Part shown: piece after piece, positions 27,695 through 35,505 of the stretch
Layout: the number at the start of each line of letters is the position of its first letter
Position numbering within the stretch: the first letter of the stretch is position 1
From: an uncultured Prevotella sp.
GTDB taxonomy: Bacteria; Bacteroidota; Bacteroidia; Bacteroidales; Bacteroidaceae
Assembly (NCBI RefSeq): GCF_946407605.1
Contig: NZ_CAMJOS010000005.1
Coordinates: 79,762 to 143,761, forward strand
DNA: 64,000 nucleotides
Direction: 5' to 3'
Position numbers and translations under genes: made by a program
The notes under the pieces: generated by a model
The model's database searches: none
What the model was told of the DNA's origin: nothing
The model's input: only the letters and a program-made list of their open reading frames with translations

Positions 27695-29502
27695 TGTTCT
27701 TTTTTCTCGTACCATTCCTTCACCACGTAGAAGGCCTTTTTCTTCTCGCCCTTGTCAGAGTAGAGACCCTTGCGGTTGTAGTAGTCCTGAATGCCGTCGA
27801 GCACACGACGGGGCGAACGGAAGTCCTTCAGAATCCAGGGCGTAGTGCCTGCCAGGCCCTCAATCTTGTCAAGCATGGCGATGTTCTCGATGTACAGGTT
27901 CTCCTGAAACTCTTCTGTCCAGCGCTGGTTCTTGGCGCCGTGATAGCCGGCCTTGGCACCGCCGCCAAACTCACTGATGATAACAGGTTTGTCGTAAGGT
28001 ATCTCCCATTTCATCTTAGGAGCATCGTTCACGTCGCGATACCAGCCAATGTACTGGTTGAAGCTCACCACATCGACGTATTTGTTCATGTTGTCCTGCA
28101 GACGGTTCACATAGTTTGAAGCGCCTGTGACCTCCATAGCCATTGAGATGAGGCGGGTGTCGTCCAAGGTGCGTGCATACTGCGACAGACGGCTCAGGAA
28201 CGAGTCGCGCTCTGCAGAGTGGGGTGTCTCGTTGGCAATAGACCAGATAATGACATTAGCGCGGTTCTGGTCGCGACGAATCATGTCTGTCAGCTGGCGC
28301 TTGGCGTTGTTGAAGGTGTTGTCGTTGGTCCACGAGATGGTCCAATACACAGGAATCTCGCTCCATACCAGGATGCCGCGGCGCTCTGCCTCGCGTACCA
28401 TATATTCATTATGGGGATAGTGGGCCAGACGCACATAGTTGCAGCCCAGCTCCTGTGCCATCGACAGCAGCGTCTTGGCATCGTCGAGTGAGTTGCATCG
28501 TCCGCCACCGTTAGGTTTCTCCTCATGGATGCTGATGCCATGCAGGAAGATAGGCTTGCCGTTCAGCAGTATCTGCTTGCCGCGAGTCTCGATGATTCGG
28601 AAGCCCACCTCGTCTTTCAGCGTCTCACCGTTCAGTGTCAACTCCATGCCGTAGAGCTTTGGGTTCTCAGGGCACCACAGCGTCAGTGCTTTCTTCTGAA
28701 CGCTGAATGTAGCGCTGAAGCGACCCTCGGCATCGGTGATGGCAGTCTGGGTCAGTTTCAGTTCAGGAATGCTTACTACAACCTGCACGCCAGCCTCCGC
28801 CTTGTTCAGGTTGCCCTCCAGCGTGATGGTCTGCTTCTTATCCTTGGGCTGAGCCTTGCACAGCTCCCATTTATAGTTCTCGATATAGGTGGCAGCTACA
28901 TCGACCAGCATCACGTCGCGAGTGATGCCGCCATAGTTCCACCAGTCGAAGATCTGTGTGGGCACATTGTCGCGATGACGCTTGTTGTCTACCTTCACAA
29001 TCACCACGTTCTCGCCCTCCTTCAGCTCGTCGGTCACATCCATATTAAAAGGTGTAAAGCCGCCGATGTGATGAGCCACGTGCTTGGTGTTTACATAGAC
29101 ATGTGAGTCGTAGTTCACGGCACCGAAGTAGAGCAGCGTGCGACGACCCTCCTGCTTATGGTAGTTGAACGACTTCTTAAACCATACCGTTCCCTCGTAG
29201 AAGAACAGACGCTCGTCCTGCGTGTTCCAGTCGCCAGGAATCCGCATCGTCGCAGCCTTGTCGAAGTCATACTCAATCAGATCCTCAGGACGTTGAGGCT
29301 TCGCATTCTGGAAGAATCCCCAGCGGCTGACGTTCATACGGTAGTCATAATAACCTTCCTCCTGCACGTCGATAATGTAGTTCCAATCGCCGTTCAGCAG
29401 CGTTGTCTGTCGTGCGTAAGCATTGCCCAGCAAGGGCACTTCGCCGGCCTGGGCGGTTGCTAACGCCACCAGCGCCAATAAAGTAGTCAGAATCTTCTTC
29501 AT
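27676..29502 (-). CDS. Glycoside hydrolase family 2 (beta-glucuronidase/galactosidase-like)
   Basis: A 608-residue exported GH2 enzyme. The signal peptide is MKKILTTLLALVALATAQA, starting at 29502. The sugar-binding jelly roll covers about residues 30-205 (FDWWNYGGITRDVMLVDV), the immunoglobulin-like domain 206-305, and the TIM barrel 306-600. The catalytic acid/base is Glu425 in SIANETPHS and the nucleophile Glu511 in VIISEFGGG. FLHGISIHEE matches the GH2 signature. The sequence most resembles beta-glucuronidases, but substrate specificity is not certain. The length is short for LacZ-type enzymes, as is usual for this branch. Confidence 0.9.
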   Translation of the reverse strand: MKKILTTLLALVALATAQAGEVPLLGNAYARQTTLLNGDWNYIIDVQEEGYYDYRMNVSRWGFFQNAKPQRPEDLIEYDFDKAATMRIPGDWNTQDERLFFYEGTVWFKKSFNYHKQEGRRTLLYFGAVNYDSHVYVNTKHVAHHIGGFTPFNMDVTDELKEGENVVIVKVDNKRHRDNVPTQIFDWWNYGGITRDVMLVDVAATYIENYKWELCKAQPKDKKQTITLEGNLNKAEAGVQVVVSIPELKLTQTAITDAEGRFSATFSVQKKALTLWCPENPKLYGMELTLNGETLKDEVGFRIIETRGKQILLNGKPIFLHGISIHEEKPNGGGRCNSLDDAKTLLSMAQELGCNYVRLAHYPHNEYMVREAERRGILVWSEIPVYWTISWTNDNTFNNAKRQLTDMIRRDQNRANVIIWSIANETPHSAERDSFLSRLSQYARTLDDTRLISMAMEVTGASNYVNRLQDNMNKYVDVVSFNQYIGWYRDVNDAPKMKWEIPYDKPVIISEFGGGAKAGYHGAKNQRWTEEFQENLYIENIAMLDKIEGLAGTTPWILKDFRSPRRVLDGIQDYYNRKGLYSDKGEKKKAFYVVKEWYEKKEQWNKQQ

Positions 29503-29523
29503 AAGTCTAAAAGGTTTGTGTTG

Positions 29524-29555
29524 CAAAGGTAATCATTATTTCTTGAATAATCAAA
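29524..29555 (-). promoter_or_regulatory. Promoter of the GH2 operon
   Basis: On the minus strand, TTTG (29552-29555), 20 bases, then TACCTTTG (29524-29531), with the signal-peptide ATG at 29502. A full consensus match. Confidence 0.8.
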
Positions 29556-29733
29556 TCTTCGCCCCACTTTTTTCCGTTTTAGCCAACGCCCCCACTCAGG
29601 CTATGCTAACTCGTCATCTTTGTCGGGTGGGGTGTTTGAGAACCGATTTTCCAGCATTTATCGGCGTTTCAGAAGATTTTGGGTGGGGTGTTGGCAAAAA
29701 CAGAAAAATGCCGTCATAATCTGCAATCTTGCA
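29556..29733. other. Gene-free stretch with G-rich direct repeats
   Basis: This is the first part of a roughly 600-base gap (29503-30119). No supported reading frame is present. It contains two copies of GGGTGGGGTGTT (about 29628-29640 and 29681-29692), about 50 bases apart and each next to a short T-rich run. The function is unknown. Confidence 0.5.
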
Positions 29734-29870
29734 TTCGTTCCGATATCATCTTCCAGTCGTGGAGATGCCTTCCACGCCTCGTTCCGATAGGACTTTACCC
29801 CCCCAAAGGAATGCCTCCTTTCAGTCGAAGGAGGCATTCCTTTCACCCATGGAAGGCATTCCTTTGAAGC
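29734..29870. repeat. CGTTCCGAT / CTTTACCCCCC hairpin element, copy 1
   Basis: Two CGTTCCGAT boxes (from about 29735 and 29779) are followed by GGACTTTACCCCCC. A perfect 16-base inverted repeat then follows, AAAGGAATGCCTCCTT (29805-29820) and AAGGAGGCATTCCTTT (29828-29843), with a 7-base loop. A third arm copy, GGAAGGCATTCCTTT, is at 29851-29865. The core CTTTACCCCCC-n-AAAG and the CGTTCCGAT boxes recur at 63563-63700. Confidence 0.7.
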
Positions 29871-29888
29871 AAAGAAGGCAGCTCGAGG

Positions 29889-29935
29889 CCCTCTTCCCGT
29901 AATCTTCATGCCCTCTTTCCGTAATCTTCATGCCT
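29889..29935. repeat. Direct repeat CCGTAATCTTCATGCC
   Basis: Two near-identical units containing CCGTAATCTTCATGCC lie about 21 bases apart, followed by a CT-rich run. They belong to the same gene-free gap as the hairpin element. The rest of the gap to 30019 shows nothing recognisable. Confidence 0.5.
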
Positions 29936-30019
29936 CGGAGCTACCCTCCCCTTTTTTTTTCATTGCTCCGTCCTATCTCATAAAAACTATTTTTATTTCT
30001 CACTTAATGATGAAAATCC

Positions 30020-30050
30020 TTTGATGTTTAGATTCTTTTTCTTATCTTTG
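30020..30050 (+). promoter_or_regulatory. Promoter of the sigma-factor operon
   Basis: TTTG (30020-30023), 19 bases, then TATCTTTG (30043-30050), an exact consensus match. The sequence after it can encode a 22-residue leader frame (30055-30123) whose stop overlaps the sigma-factor start. Confidence 0.8.
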
Positions 30051-30054
30051 CAAG

Positions 30055-30123
30055 ATGAGACCATTAAGAATTGTATATTTCAACTTAACATTTGGATTGG
30101 TCGTGCGTAATATAGATGTATGA
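30055..30123 (+). CDS. Possible 22-residue leader peptide upstream of sigma factor
   Basis: ATG at 30055 opens a 22-codon frame that ends in TGA at 30121-30123, overlapping the ATG of the sigma-factor gene (ATGA). The ATG lies about five bases after the promoter -7 box, so it would be at or next to the 5' end of the mRNA. Whether it is translated is unknown. It has no recognisable motif. Confidence 0.3.
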   Translation: MRPLRIVYFNLTFGLVVRNIDV

Positions 30124-30629
30124 CACGTTCAGAATTTGAACATATTGCCCAACAGTTGCGTGCACAGATGCTGAAAGTTGCACAGGACTTCTTCGACTCA
30201 AAGGATGATGCCGAGGATGTGACTCAGGATGCAATGATACAGCTCTGGCGCTACTGTGAACAGATTGACGGCAGCAGAAACGTTCAGGGACTGGCAGTAC
30301 GTGTGGCGAAAAACTGCTGCGTGAGTCACTACCGCAGACAACGACAAGAGACCAATTACAAATCCCAGACCTCAAAACTCAAGACTCAAATCTCTGAGGA
30401 CTCGCCACAGGATTTGCTGGAAGCCGAAGACGCACAGCGGATGATGACGGAGGTGATGGCACGACTGAAGCCGCGAGAACGTGAGCTCTTTGAGATGAGA
30501 CGGCTCGACGGACTCTCTACAAAGCAGATATCAGAGCAGACGGGCATCTCTCCGAGATCCGTAACGGCAATGGTGTCGGAAGCAAGAACGAAAGTGTTTT
30601 TAGAACTGAAAAAGAGAATGAAACAATGA
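30120..30629 (+). CDS. ECF-type RNA polymerase sigma factor
   Basis: A 169-residue sigma-70 family factor of the extracytoplasmic-function type. Region 2 includes AQDFFDSKDDAEDVTQDAMIQLWR (about 20-44, written here as the typical DAEDVTQD core), which contacts the -10 element. Region 4 is LKPRERELFEMRRLDGLSTKQISEQTGISPRSV with a helix-turn-helix. The linker at about residues 80-95 (NYKSQTSKLKTQISED) is low-complexity and encoded by a degenerate CAAAACTCAAGACTCAAAT repeat. The stop overlaps the start of a membrane protein by four bases, the usual sigma/anti-sigma layout. Confidence 0.92.
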   Translation: MTRSEFEHIAQQLRAQMLKVAQDFFDSKDDAEDVTQDAMIQLWRYCEQIDGSRNVQGLAVRVAKNCCVSHYRRQRQETNYKSQTSKLKTQISEDSPQDLLEAEDAQRMMTEVMARLKPRERELFEMRRLDGLSTKQISEQTGISPRSVTAMVSEARTKVFLELKKRMKQ

Positions 30630-31309
30630 TAGAAAAAGAGATACAGAAACTGATTGACCGCTACCTTGAAGGCATTACAACGCCTGAAGAGGAACGCCAG
30701 CTGGCTCATGAACTGCTGCGAGTGGATACCCCAGAAAAATGGCAGGCCATCCGACTGATGTTGGGTGAACTGGCGATGGGTGAGGTAGAATATGATGATA
30801 TCATGGAAAGTCGCCAGAAGAAGACTCCTGTCATTACGATGTGTCGCCGCTGGATTGCCGTTGCTGCCAGTCTCTTATTGATAATAGGTATAGGGGCAAC
30901 GTTGTGGCAAAATAGCAATGACAACGAGACTGCTCCAGAAACTCTTGTGGTAAAGGTCGACACCATCAAGACAAATCTTCAACAAAAAGTCGAAGATGTG
31001 AAGAAACAGCCTTTGGAGATGAAAAAGAATGCTGAGACGGTAGACTCCGCAAAGATTATCAAGGAGCAGTATCGGATGCCTCGGCCGCCCAAGCACTACA
31101 TGGCGAAAGCAGAGATGCCAGAGCCTGAATATATTGATAAAGAAGAACAGGAAGAAAGTGCTGAGGAAGAAGAGATGAGACGTATGGAAATGGAGATGAT
31201 GGCTCAAATGCAAGGTAGTCTACAGGCCGACTTCATGGAAATGACAAACGAGATTAGGCAAAGGGGAGAGCGAGTTAGTCAACGCGTGGAGATGGCCCTA
31301 AATGACTAA
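30626..31309 (+). CDS. Single-pass membrane protein, candidate anti-sigma factor
   Basis: A 227-residue protein I do not recognise as a named family. The first 70 residues are a small helical cytoplasmic domain (EIQKLIDRYLEGITTPEEERQL), which resembles the N-terminal regions of Bacteroidetes anti-sigma proteins. A single membrane helix follows (about 75-93, RWIAVAASLLLIIGIGATLW). The rest is periplasmic, rich in Glu and Met, with an EEQEESAEEEEMRRMEMEMM stretch. Overlap with the sigma gene (ATGA) makes translational coupling likely. The anti-sigma role is inferred from layout and topology, not from a clear domain match. Confidence 0.6.
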   Translation: MIEKEIQKLIDRYLEGITTPEEERQLAHELLRVDTPEKWQAIRLMLGELAMGEVEYDDIMESRQKKTPVITMCRRWIAVAASLLLIIGIGATLWQNSNDNETAPETLVVKVDTIKTNLQQKVEDVKKQPLEMKKNAETVDSAKIIKEQYRMPRPPKHYMAKAEMPEPEYIDKEEQEESAEEEEMRRMEMEMMAQMQGSLQADFMEMTNEIRQRGERVSQRVEMALND

Positions 31310-31359
31310 TAATAAGAATATTAGACTTACACAGATTATTCATCAAATACTGACGGAAT

Positions 31360-32511
31360 ATGAAAAGAATTGTATTCGCACTTGGCCTTGCCATCGTATC
31401 GCTTGGCATGATGGCGCAGGTAACCCTTGAAAAGAGACTGCAGAGCAATCAGAAAATTGACAGTCTCATAAGTGAAGTTTATCGCTCAGAAGGCACCCCG
31501 AATGTTACCTATATGTATGACGGAAAGCTCCACAAAACAGTTTACATGAGTTGTGTTGTGATGGAAGATCGGGAAAACAAGGCGTATGAAGCCATTCGCA
31601 ATACTTGCAAAGCGCTCACCGATGATGCTAAGGAGTGCTATGTGTGGGAGTATCATCGCAATGGGGTTGATAGTGTGCGCTATGCCATTGCTATAGGTGA
31701 ATATCAGAATGGTGATGCCATGCGCAGCTACAAAAACCAAAGGGAAGTGTATTATTATAATGCACCTGAACTCGTCTCGTTTCGCTATGATCCATTTCCC
31801 AATAATAATGATAGCCAGTCGAAAATAAAAGGTTATGCCCATTTCAGATATGAATACACTCCCGACAGCGTGTTCAAGCCAAGTAAGGAGATAGTGCCTA
31901 TCAACAAGGAGGCATACGCCAAGCTGCTGCAGCCCATACTGAAACAGGAAGGCATCACGAGCCGTCAGTTCTACGTTTATCACGACAGCACCTATACCAT
32001 CGTGAGGAAAGACAAACACGAGGATGACTTTGTGTTGAGAGAAAAGACTGACAATCCCAAACAACAGAAAAGCGAGACGAAGGGAACCGTTTATACCATG
32101 CACTCAAAAGTTTTGGCTAATGAGGTGTTAGACCAAATCAGAAAGGTTACATTGAACTATCTGGAAGAGAATACGGGCTTCTGGTTTACATACCATCCCT
32201 ATATTGGATATGGTAATAGGCTTTTGACTGACTTCTTCGAGAGTGAGTACCTGACAAGAGTGCCAGACTTCTATCGCATCTATCTTCAGCACATGGATGA
32301 GGAATACAATATCATTATCGTTGAAGGTTTTGGCGACATGATGATTCCTGCAGAATGGGCCATTGTAAAAAGCTGGAAGAACGGAAAGGTGACCTACGAC
32401 AAGAAAGCCGCAAAGGCTCTGACGCCCAAACAGGCAAGGGACAAGAGTTCAGGCTATTCCTCCGTCACCACCCGAAGTTTCGAGCCATTTGAGAGCGTAA
32501 AGGAAATGTAA
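31360..32511 (+). CDS. Exported protein of unknown function
   Basis: A 383-residue protein with a signal peptide (MKRIVFALGLAIVSLGMMAQ) and no family I recognise. It is rich in Tyr, Lys and charged residues and looks like a globular periplasmic or surface protein with repeated beta-strand character (VTYMYDGKLHKTVYMSC, VWEYHRNGVDSVRYAIAIG). The C-terminus is not a sorting tail. It is 50 bases downstream of the candidate anti-sigma gene with no clear promoter between, so it is probably part of the sigma operon and may be its signal sensor or main output. Confidence 0.6.
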   Translation: MKRIVFALGLAIVSLGMMAQVTLEKRLQSNQKIDSLISEVYRSEGTPNVTYMYDGKLHKTVYMSCVVMEDRENKAYEAIRNTCKALTDDAKECYVWEYHRNGVDSVRYAIAIGEYQNGDAMRSYKNQREVYYYNAPELVSFRYDPFPNNNDSQSKIKGYAHFRYEYTPDSVFKPSKEIVPINKEAYAKLLQPILKQEGITSRQFYVYHDSTYTIVRKDKHEDDFVLREKTDNPKQQKSETKGTVYTMHSKVLANEVLDQIRKVTLNYLEENTGFWFTYHPYIGYGNRLLTDFFESEYLTRVPDFYRIYLQHMDEEYNIIIVEGFGDMMIPAEWAIVKSWKNGKVTYDKKAAKALTPKQARDKSSGYSSVTTRSFEPFESVKEM

Positions 32512-32625
32512 ACGAGGAACAAGGGAAGATGGAAGGGCAAGAGAAATGACAATGGCAGGAACCGAGCGGAAACCACCAAATATAATCTGCATATTTTTCC
32601 TTTTTGGAAATATACCACTAAAATA

Positions 32626-32657
32626 TTTGCATTTTCTGTAGTTATTTCGTAATTTTG
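32626..32657 (+). promoter_or_regulatory. Promoter of the carbonic-anhydrase-like / iorAB operon
   Basis: TTTG (32626-32629), 20 bases, then TAATTTTG (32650-32657), with the ATG at 32666, giving a very short leader. The rest of the gap (32512-32625) is AG-rich with GGAAGATGGAAGGGCAAGAG repetition and no terminator I can see. Confidence 0.75.
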
Positions 32658-32665
32658 CATCCATT

Positions 32666-33190
32666 ATGGCATTAATCAAATCGTATAAGGGTCTTTCGCC
32701 ACGATGGGGAAAGGACTGCTATTTTAGCGAAAACGCCACTATCGTGGGTGATGTGGTGATGGGCGACCAGTGCTCGGTATGGTTCAATGCTGTGGTGAGG
32801 GGCGATGTGGCTCCAATCACCATCGGTGACAGAACCAACGTGCAGGACGGCTCGTGTGTTCATGTGACTCATGATACTGGTCCAACACATATTGGCAGCG
32901 ATGTGACCATAGGTCATAACGTCACAGTACATGCCTGTACCATCCACGACGGAGCCCTTATCGGCATGGGTTCTACGCTGCTCGACGGCTGCGAGATTGG
33001 CGAGGGAGCCATTGTGGCTGCAGGAGCATTGGTGCTGCAGAACACTAAGATTCCACCTCATGAGATTTGGGGCGGCGTGCCTGCCAAATATCTGAAGCCC
33101 ACCCGTCCTGGTCAGACCGATAATGCGGCTCATTATGTGGAGTACGCCAAGGAGTATCTGAAGGACATGAAAGAAGATAATCATCAATAA
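32666..33190 (+). CDS. Gamma-carbonic anhydrase-like hexapeptide protein
   Basis: A 174-residue left-handed beta-helix protein of the gamma-carbonic anhydrase/YrdA group, trimeric in known members. Imperfect hexapeptides run from IVGDVVMGDQCSVWFNAVVRGD to IVAAGALVLQNTKIP. The zinc-ligand histidines fall in the expected places (VHVTHDT, then IGHNVTVHAC). The C-terminus is the usual helix after GVPAKYLKP. Many members are CoA- or metal-binding and not active carbonic anhydrases. It is 12 bases upstream of iorA and may be part of the same operon. Confidence 0.9.
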   Translation: MALIKSYKGLSPRWGKDCYFSENATIVGDVVMGDQCSVWFNAVVRGDVAPITIGDRTNVQDGSCVHVTHDTGPTHIGSDVTIGHNVTVHACTIHDGALIGMGSTLLDGCEIGEGAIVAAGALVLQNTKIPPHEIWGGVPAKYLKPTRPGQTDNAAHYVEYAKEYLKDMKEDNHQ

Positions 33191-33202
33191 CAGACTAAAA
33201 TA

Positions 33203-34831
33203 ATGAAAAAGCAACTATTACTGGGCGACGAAGCCATCGCATTAGGAGCACTCCACGCTGGACTCTCTGGCGTGTATGCCTATCCTGGTACTCCGTCGAC
33301 CGAAATCACAGAGTTTATCCAGGGTAATGCCCTGGCGAAGGAACGCGGCGTGCACAGCCGTTGGAGCACCAATGAGAAGACGGCTATGGAAGCCGCTCTG
33401 GGTATGTCGTTCATGGGTAAACGCGCCCTGGTTTGTATGAAGCATGTGGGACTGAATGTCTGTGCCGACCCGTTTGTCAACAGTGGTATGACTGGCGTCA
33501 ACGGCGGCCTCATTGTTTTGGTGGCTGACGACCCCTCGATGCACTCGTCGCAGGATGAGCAGGACTCTCGCTTCTATGGTAAGTTTGCCATGATTCCTAC
33601 GTTCGAACCCTCGAACCAGCAGGAGGCCTACGATATGATGTCTGTCGCCTTTGAATATTCTGAGCAGCAGAAGCTGCCTGTGCTGATGCGTGTCACCACC
33701 CGTATGGCCCATAGCCGTGCTGTCGTCGAGTGTGTTGACGAGCCACGTCAACAAAACGACCTGAACTACAACGCCGTAGCTGCTAACTGGGTGCTGCTGC
33801 CTGCTAATGCCCGAAAGCGCAACGATGTGGTAACGGCCCAGCAGAAGCAGTTGGAGGAGGACGCCGCTAACTCCACCTATAATATATATGTAGAGGGTCA
33901 GGACAAGAAGTTGGGTATTATTGCCAGCGGCATCGGCTTCAACTATGTGAACGAGTGCTTCCCTGGCGGAGCTCCTTTCCCCATACTGAAGATTTCGCAG
34001 TATCCGCTGCCCAAGAAGTTGGTGCGCCGACTGATGGACGAGTGCCAGCAGGTGCTCATTGTTGAGGAGGGTCAGCCCTTCATCGAGGATATCGTTCGTG
34101 GCGTCAGCGAAAGTCAGAATATCAAGGGTAAGCTCGATGGCACCCTTCCTCGCACTGGCGAATTAAATCCTGATTGTGTAGGGCAAGCTATCAACGCGGT
34201 AGCAAATTCTTCACTCTTCACTCTTCACTCTTCATTCGAGCGAAGCGAAATCGTCGTGCCTCGTCCCCCCGCATTGTGTCAGGGTTGTGGCCACCGCGAT
34301 GTCTATGCAGCCTTGAACGAGGTGCTGAAGGAATACGATAATCCTCGTGTCTTTGGCGATATCGGTTGCTATACCTTAGGCTTCCTGCCTCCTTTCCGCG
34401 CCATTCACTCTTGCGTTGATATGGGTGCTTCTATCACGATGGCTAAAGGTGCTGCCGATGCAGGTCAGTGGCCTGCTGTGGCTATCATTGGCGACTCCAC
34501 CTTCACCCATAGTGGTATGACGGGTCTGCTCGATGCTATCAATGAAAATGCCAATATCACCGTGATTATCAGCGATAACCTCACTACTGGTATGACGGGC
34601 GGACAGGATTCTGCTGGCACCAATAAGTTCGAGGCTATCTGTCGCGGCTTGGGTCTGAGCGACGAACACCTGAAGGTTGTCGTTCCCCTGCCGAAGAATA
34701 TGCCTGAGATTACGCAGATTATTCGTGATGAGATAAACTACAAAGGCACCAGCGTTATCATCCCACGTCGTGAGTGTATGCAGACGCTGCAGCGCCATCT
34801 CAAGCAGAAGAAAGCCGCTGAGAAAAAGTAA
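33203..34831 (+). CDS. iorA: Indolepyruvate:ferredoxin oxidoreductase alpha subunit
   Basis: A 542-residue thiamine-diphosphate enzyme subunit that oxidatively decarboxylates aryl-pyruvates (from Trp, Phe and Tyr) to aryl-acetyl-CoA with ferredoxin. The N-terminal pyrimidine-binding domain starts LLLGDEAIALGALHAGLSG and has YPGTPSTEI. The C-terminal pyrophosphate domain has CQGCGHRDVY and the TPP motif GDSTFTHSG through NANITVIISDN. The C-terminus stops after IPRRECMQTL with a short Lys-rich tail, so the C-terminal two-cluster ferredoxin domain of archaeal IorA is absent. An insertion at about residues 333-347 (SSLFTLHSSFERSE) is encoded by a TTCACTCTTCACTC repeat. Confidence 0.95.
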   Translation: MKKQLLLGDEAIALGALHAGLSGVYAYPGTPSTEITEFIQGNALAKERGVHSRWSTNEKTAMEAALGMSFMGKRALVCMKHVGLNVCADPFVNSGMTGVNGGLIVLVADDPSMHSSQDEQDSRFYGKFAMIPTFEPSNQQEAYDMMSVAFEYSEQQKLPVLMRVTTRMAHSRAVVECVDEPRQQNDLNYNAVAANWVLLPANARKRNDVVTAQQKQLEEDAANSTYNIYVEGQDKKLGIIASGIGFNYVNECFPGGAPFPILKISQYPLPKKLVRRLMDECQQVLIVEEGQPFIEDIVRGVSESQNIKGKLDGTLPRTGELNPDCVGQAINAVANSSLFTLHSSFERSEIVVPRPPALCQGCGHRDVYAALNEVLKEYDNPRVFGDIGCYTLGFLPPFRAIHSCVDMGASITMAKGAADAGQWPAVAIIGDSTFTHSGMTGLLDAINENANITVIISDNLTTGMTGGQDSAGTNKFEAICRGLGLSDEHLKVVVPLPKNMPEITQIIRDEINYKGTSVIIPRRECMQTLQRHLKQKKAAEKK

Positions 34832-34857
34832 AAAGGTAAAAAAGTAAAAAGGTAAAA
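34822..34857. repeat. A-rich start-proximal tandem repeat between iorA and iorB
   Basis: An array of GTAAAAAGGTAAAAA units that includes the iorA stop codon and ends three bases before the iorB ATG. It matches the array at 1184-1212 on the opposite strand. Confidence 0.7.
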
Positions 34858-34859
34858 TC

Positions 34860-35432
34860 ATGAAGACAGATATTATCCTTTGCGGAGTAGGAGGACAAGG
34901 TATCCTCTCTATCGCTACCATCATAGGCGAAGCCGCTATGAACGAGAACCTTTATATCAAGCAGGCCGAGGTGCACGGCATGAGCCAGCGTGGTGGCGAT
35001 GTGCAGTCGAACCTGCGCATCTCGAGCAACCCCATCGCCAGCGACCTGATTCCTAAGGGTGGTGCCGATGTGATTATCTCGATGGAACCCATGGAGGCCT
35101 TGCGTTATCTGCCCTTCCTCTCGAAGGAGGGTTGGATTATCACCAGTAGCGCTCCCTTTAAGAATATCCCCAACTATCCTGATATGGACGTTATCAATGC
35201 CGACTTGGCAAAGCTGCCCCACGTCATCACCCTCGACATTGAGCAGATGGCGAAGGACAACGGCGTGCCCCGTTCTGCCAATGTCATCTTGCTGGGTGCT
35301 GCGCAGAAGGCCCTCGGCATAGAATACTCCAAGCTGGAGGATGCCATCCGTCGTGTGTTTGGCCGCAAGGGCGAGGCTATCGTCGAGGCAAACATTAAGG
35401 CGCTGGCTCTGGGACGTGAAGCCCAGAAGTAA
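34860..35432 (+). CDS. iorB: Indolepyruvate oxidoreductase beta subunit
   Basis: A 190-residue gamma/beta-domain subunit of 2-oxoacid:ferredoxin oxidoreductase. The N-terminus DIILCGVGGQGILSIATIIG carries the conserved GxGGQG motif, then AEVHGMSQRGGDVQSNLRIS and ADVIISMEPMEALRYLPFL. It partners IorA immediately upstream. No ferredoxin cysteines are present, as expected for this subunit. Confidence 0.95.
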   Translation: MKTDIILCGVGGQGILSIATIIGEAAMNENLYIKQAEVHGMSQRGGDVQSNLRISSNPIASDLIPKGGADVIISMEPMEALRYLPFLSKEGWIITSSAPFKNIPNYPDMDVINADLAKLPHVITLDIEQMAKDNGVPRSANVILLGAAQKALGIEYSKLEDAIRRVFGRKGEAIVEANIKALALGREAQK

Positions 35433-35457
35433 TTAAAACAGGAAGTATATGCTTAAG

Positions 35458-35495
35458 TATCGAGGTGGTGGTCTATAATGGCCATCACCTCGATA
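35458..35495. terminator. Bidirectional terminator after iorB
   Basis: TATCGAGGTGGTGGTC (35458-35473) pairs with GGCCATCACCTCGATA (35480-35495) over 16 positions, including two G-U pairs, and is followed by GTTTTTC. It separates iorB from the convergent TlpA-like gene. Confidence 0.85.
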
Positions 35496-35505
35496 TGTTT
35501 TTCTA

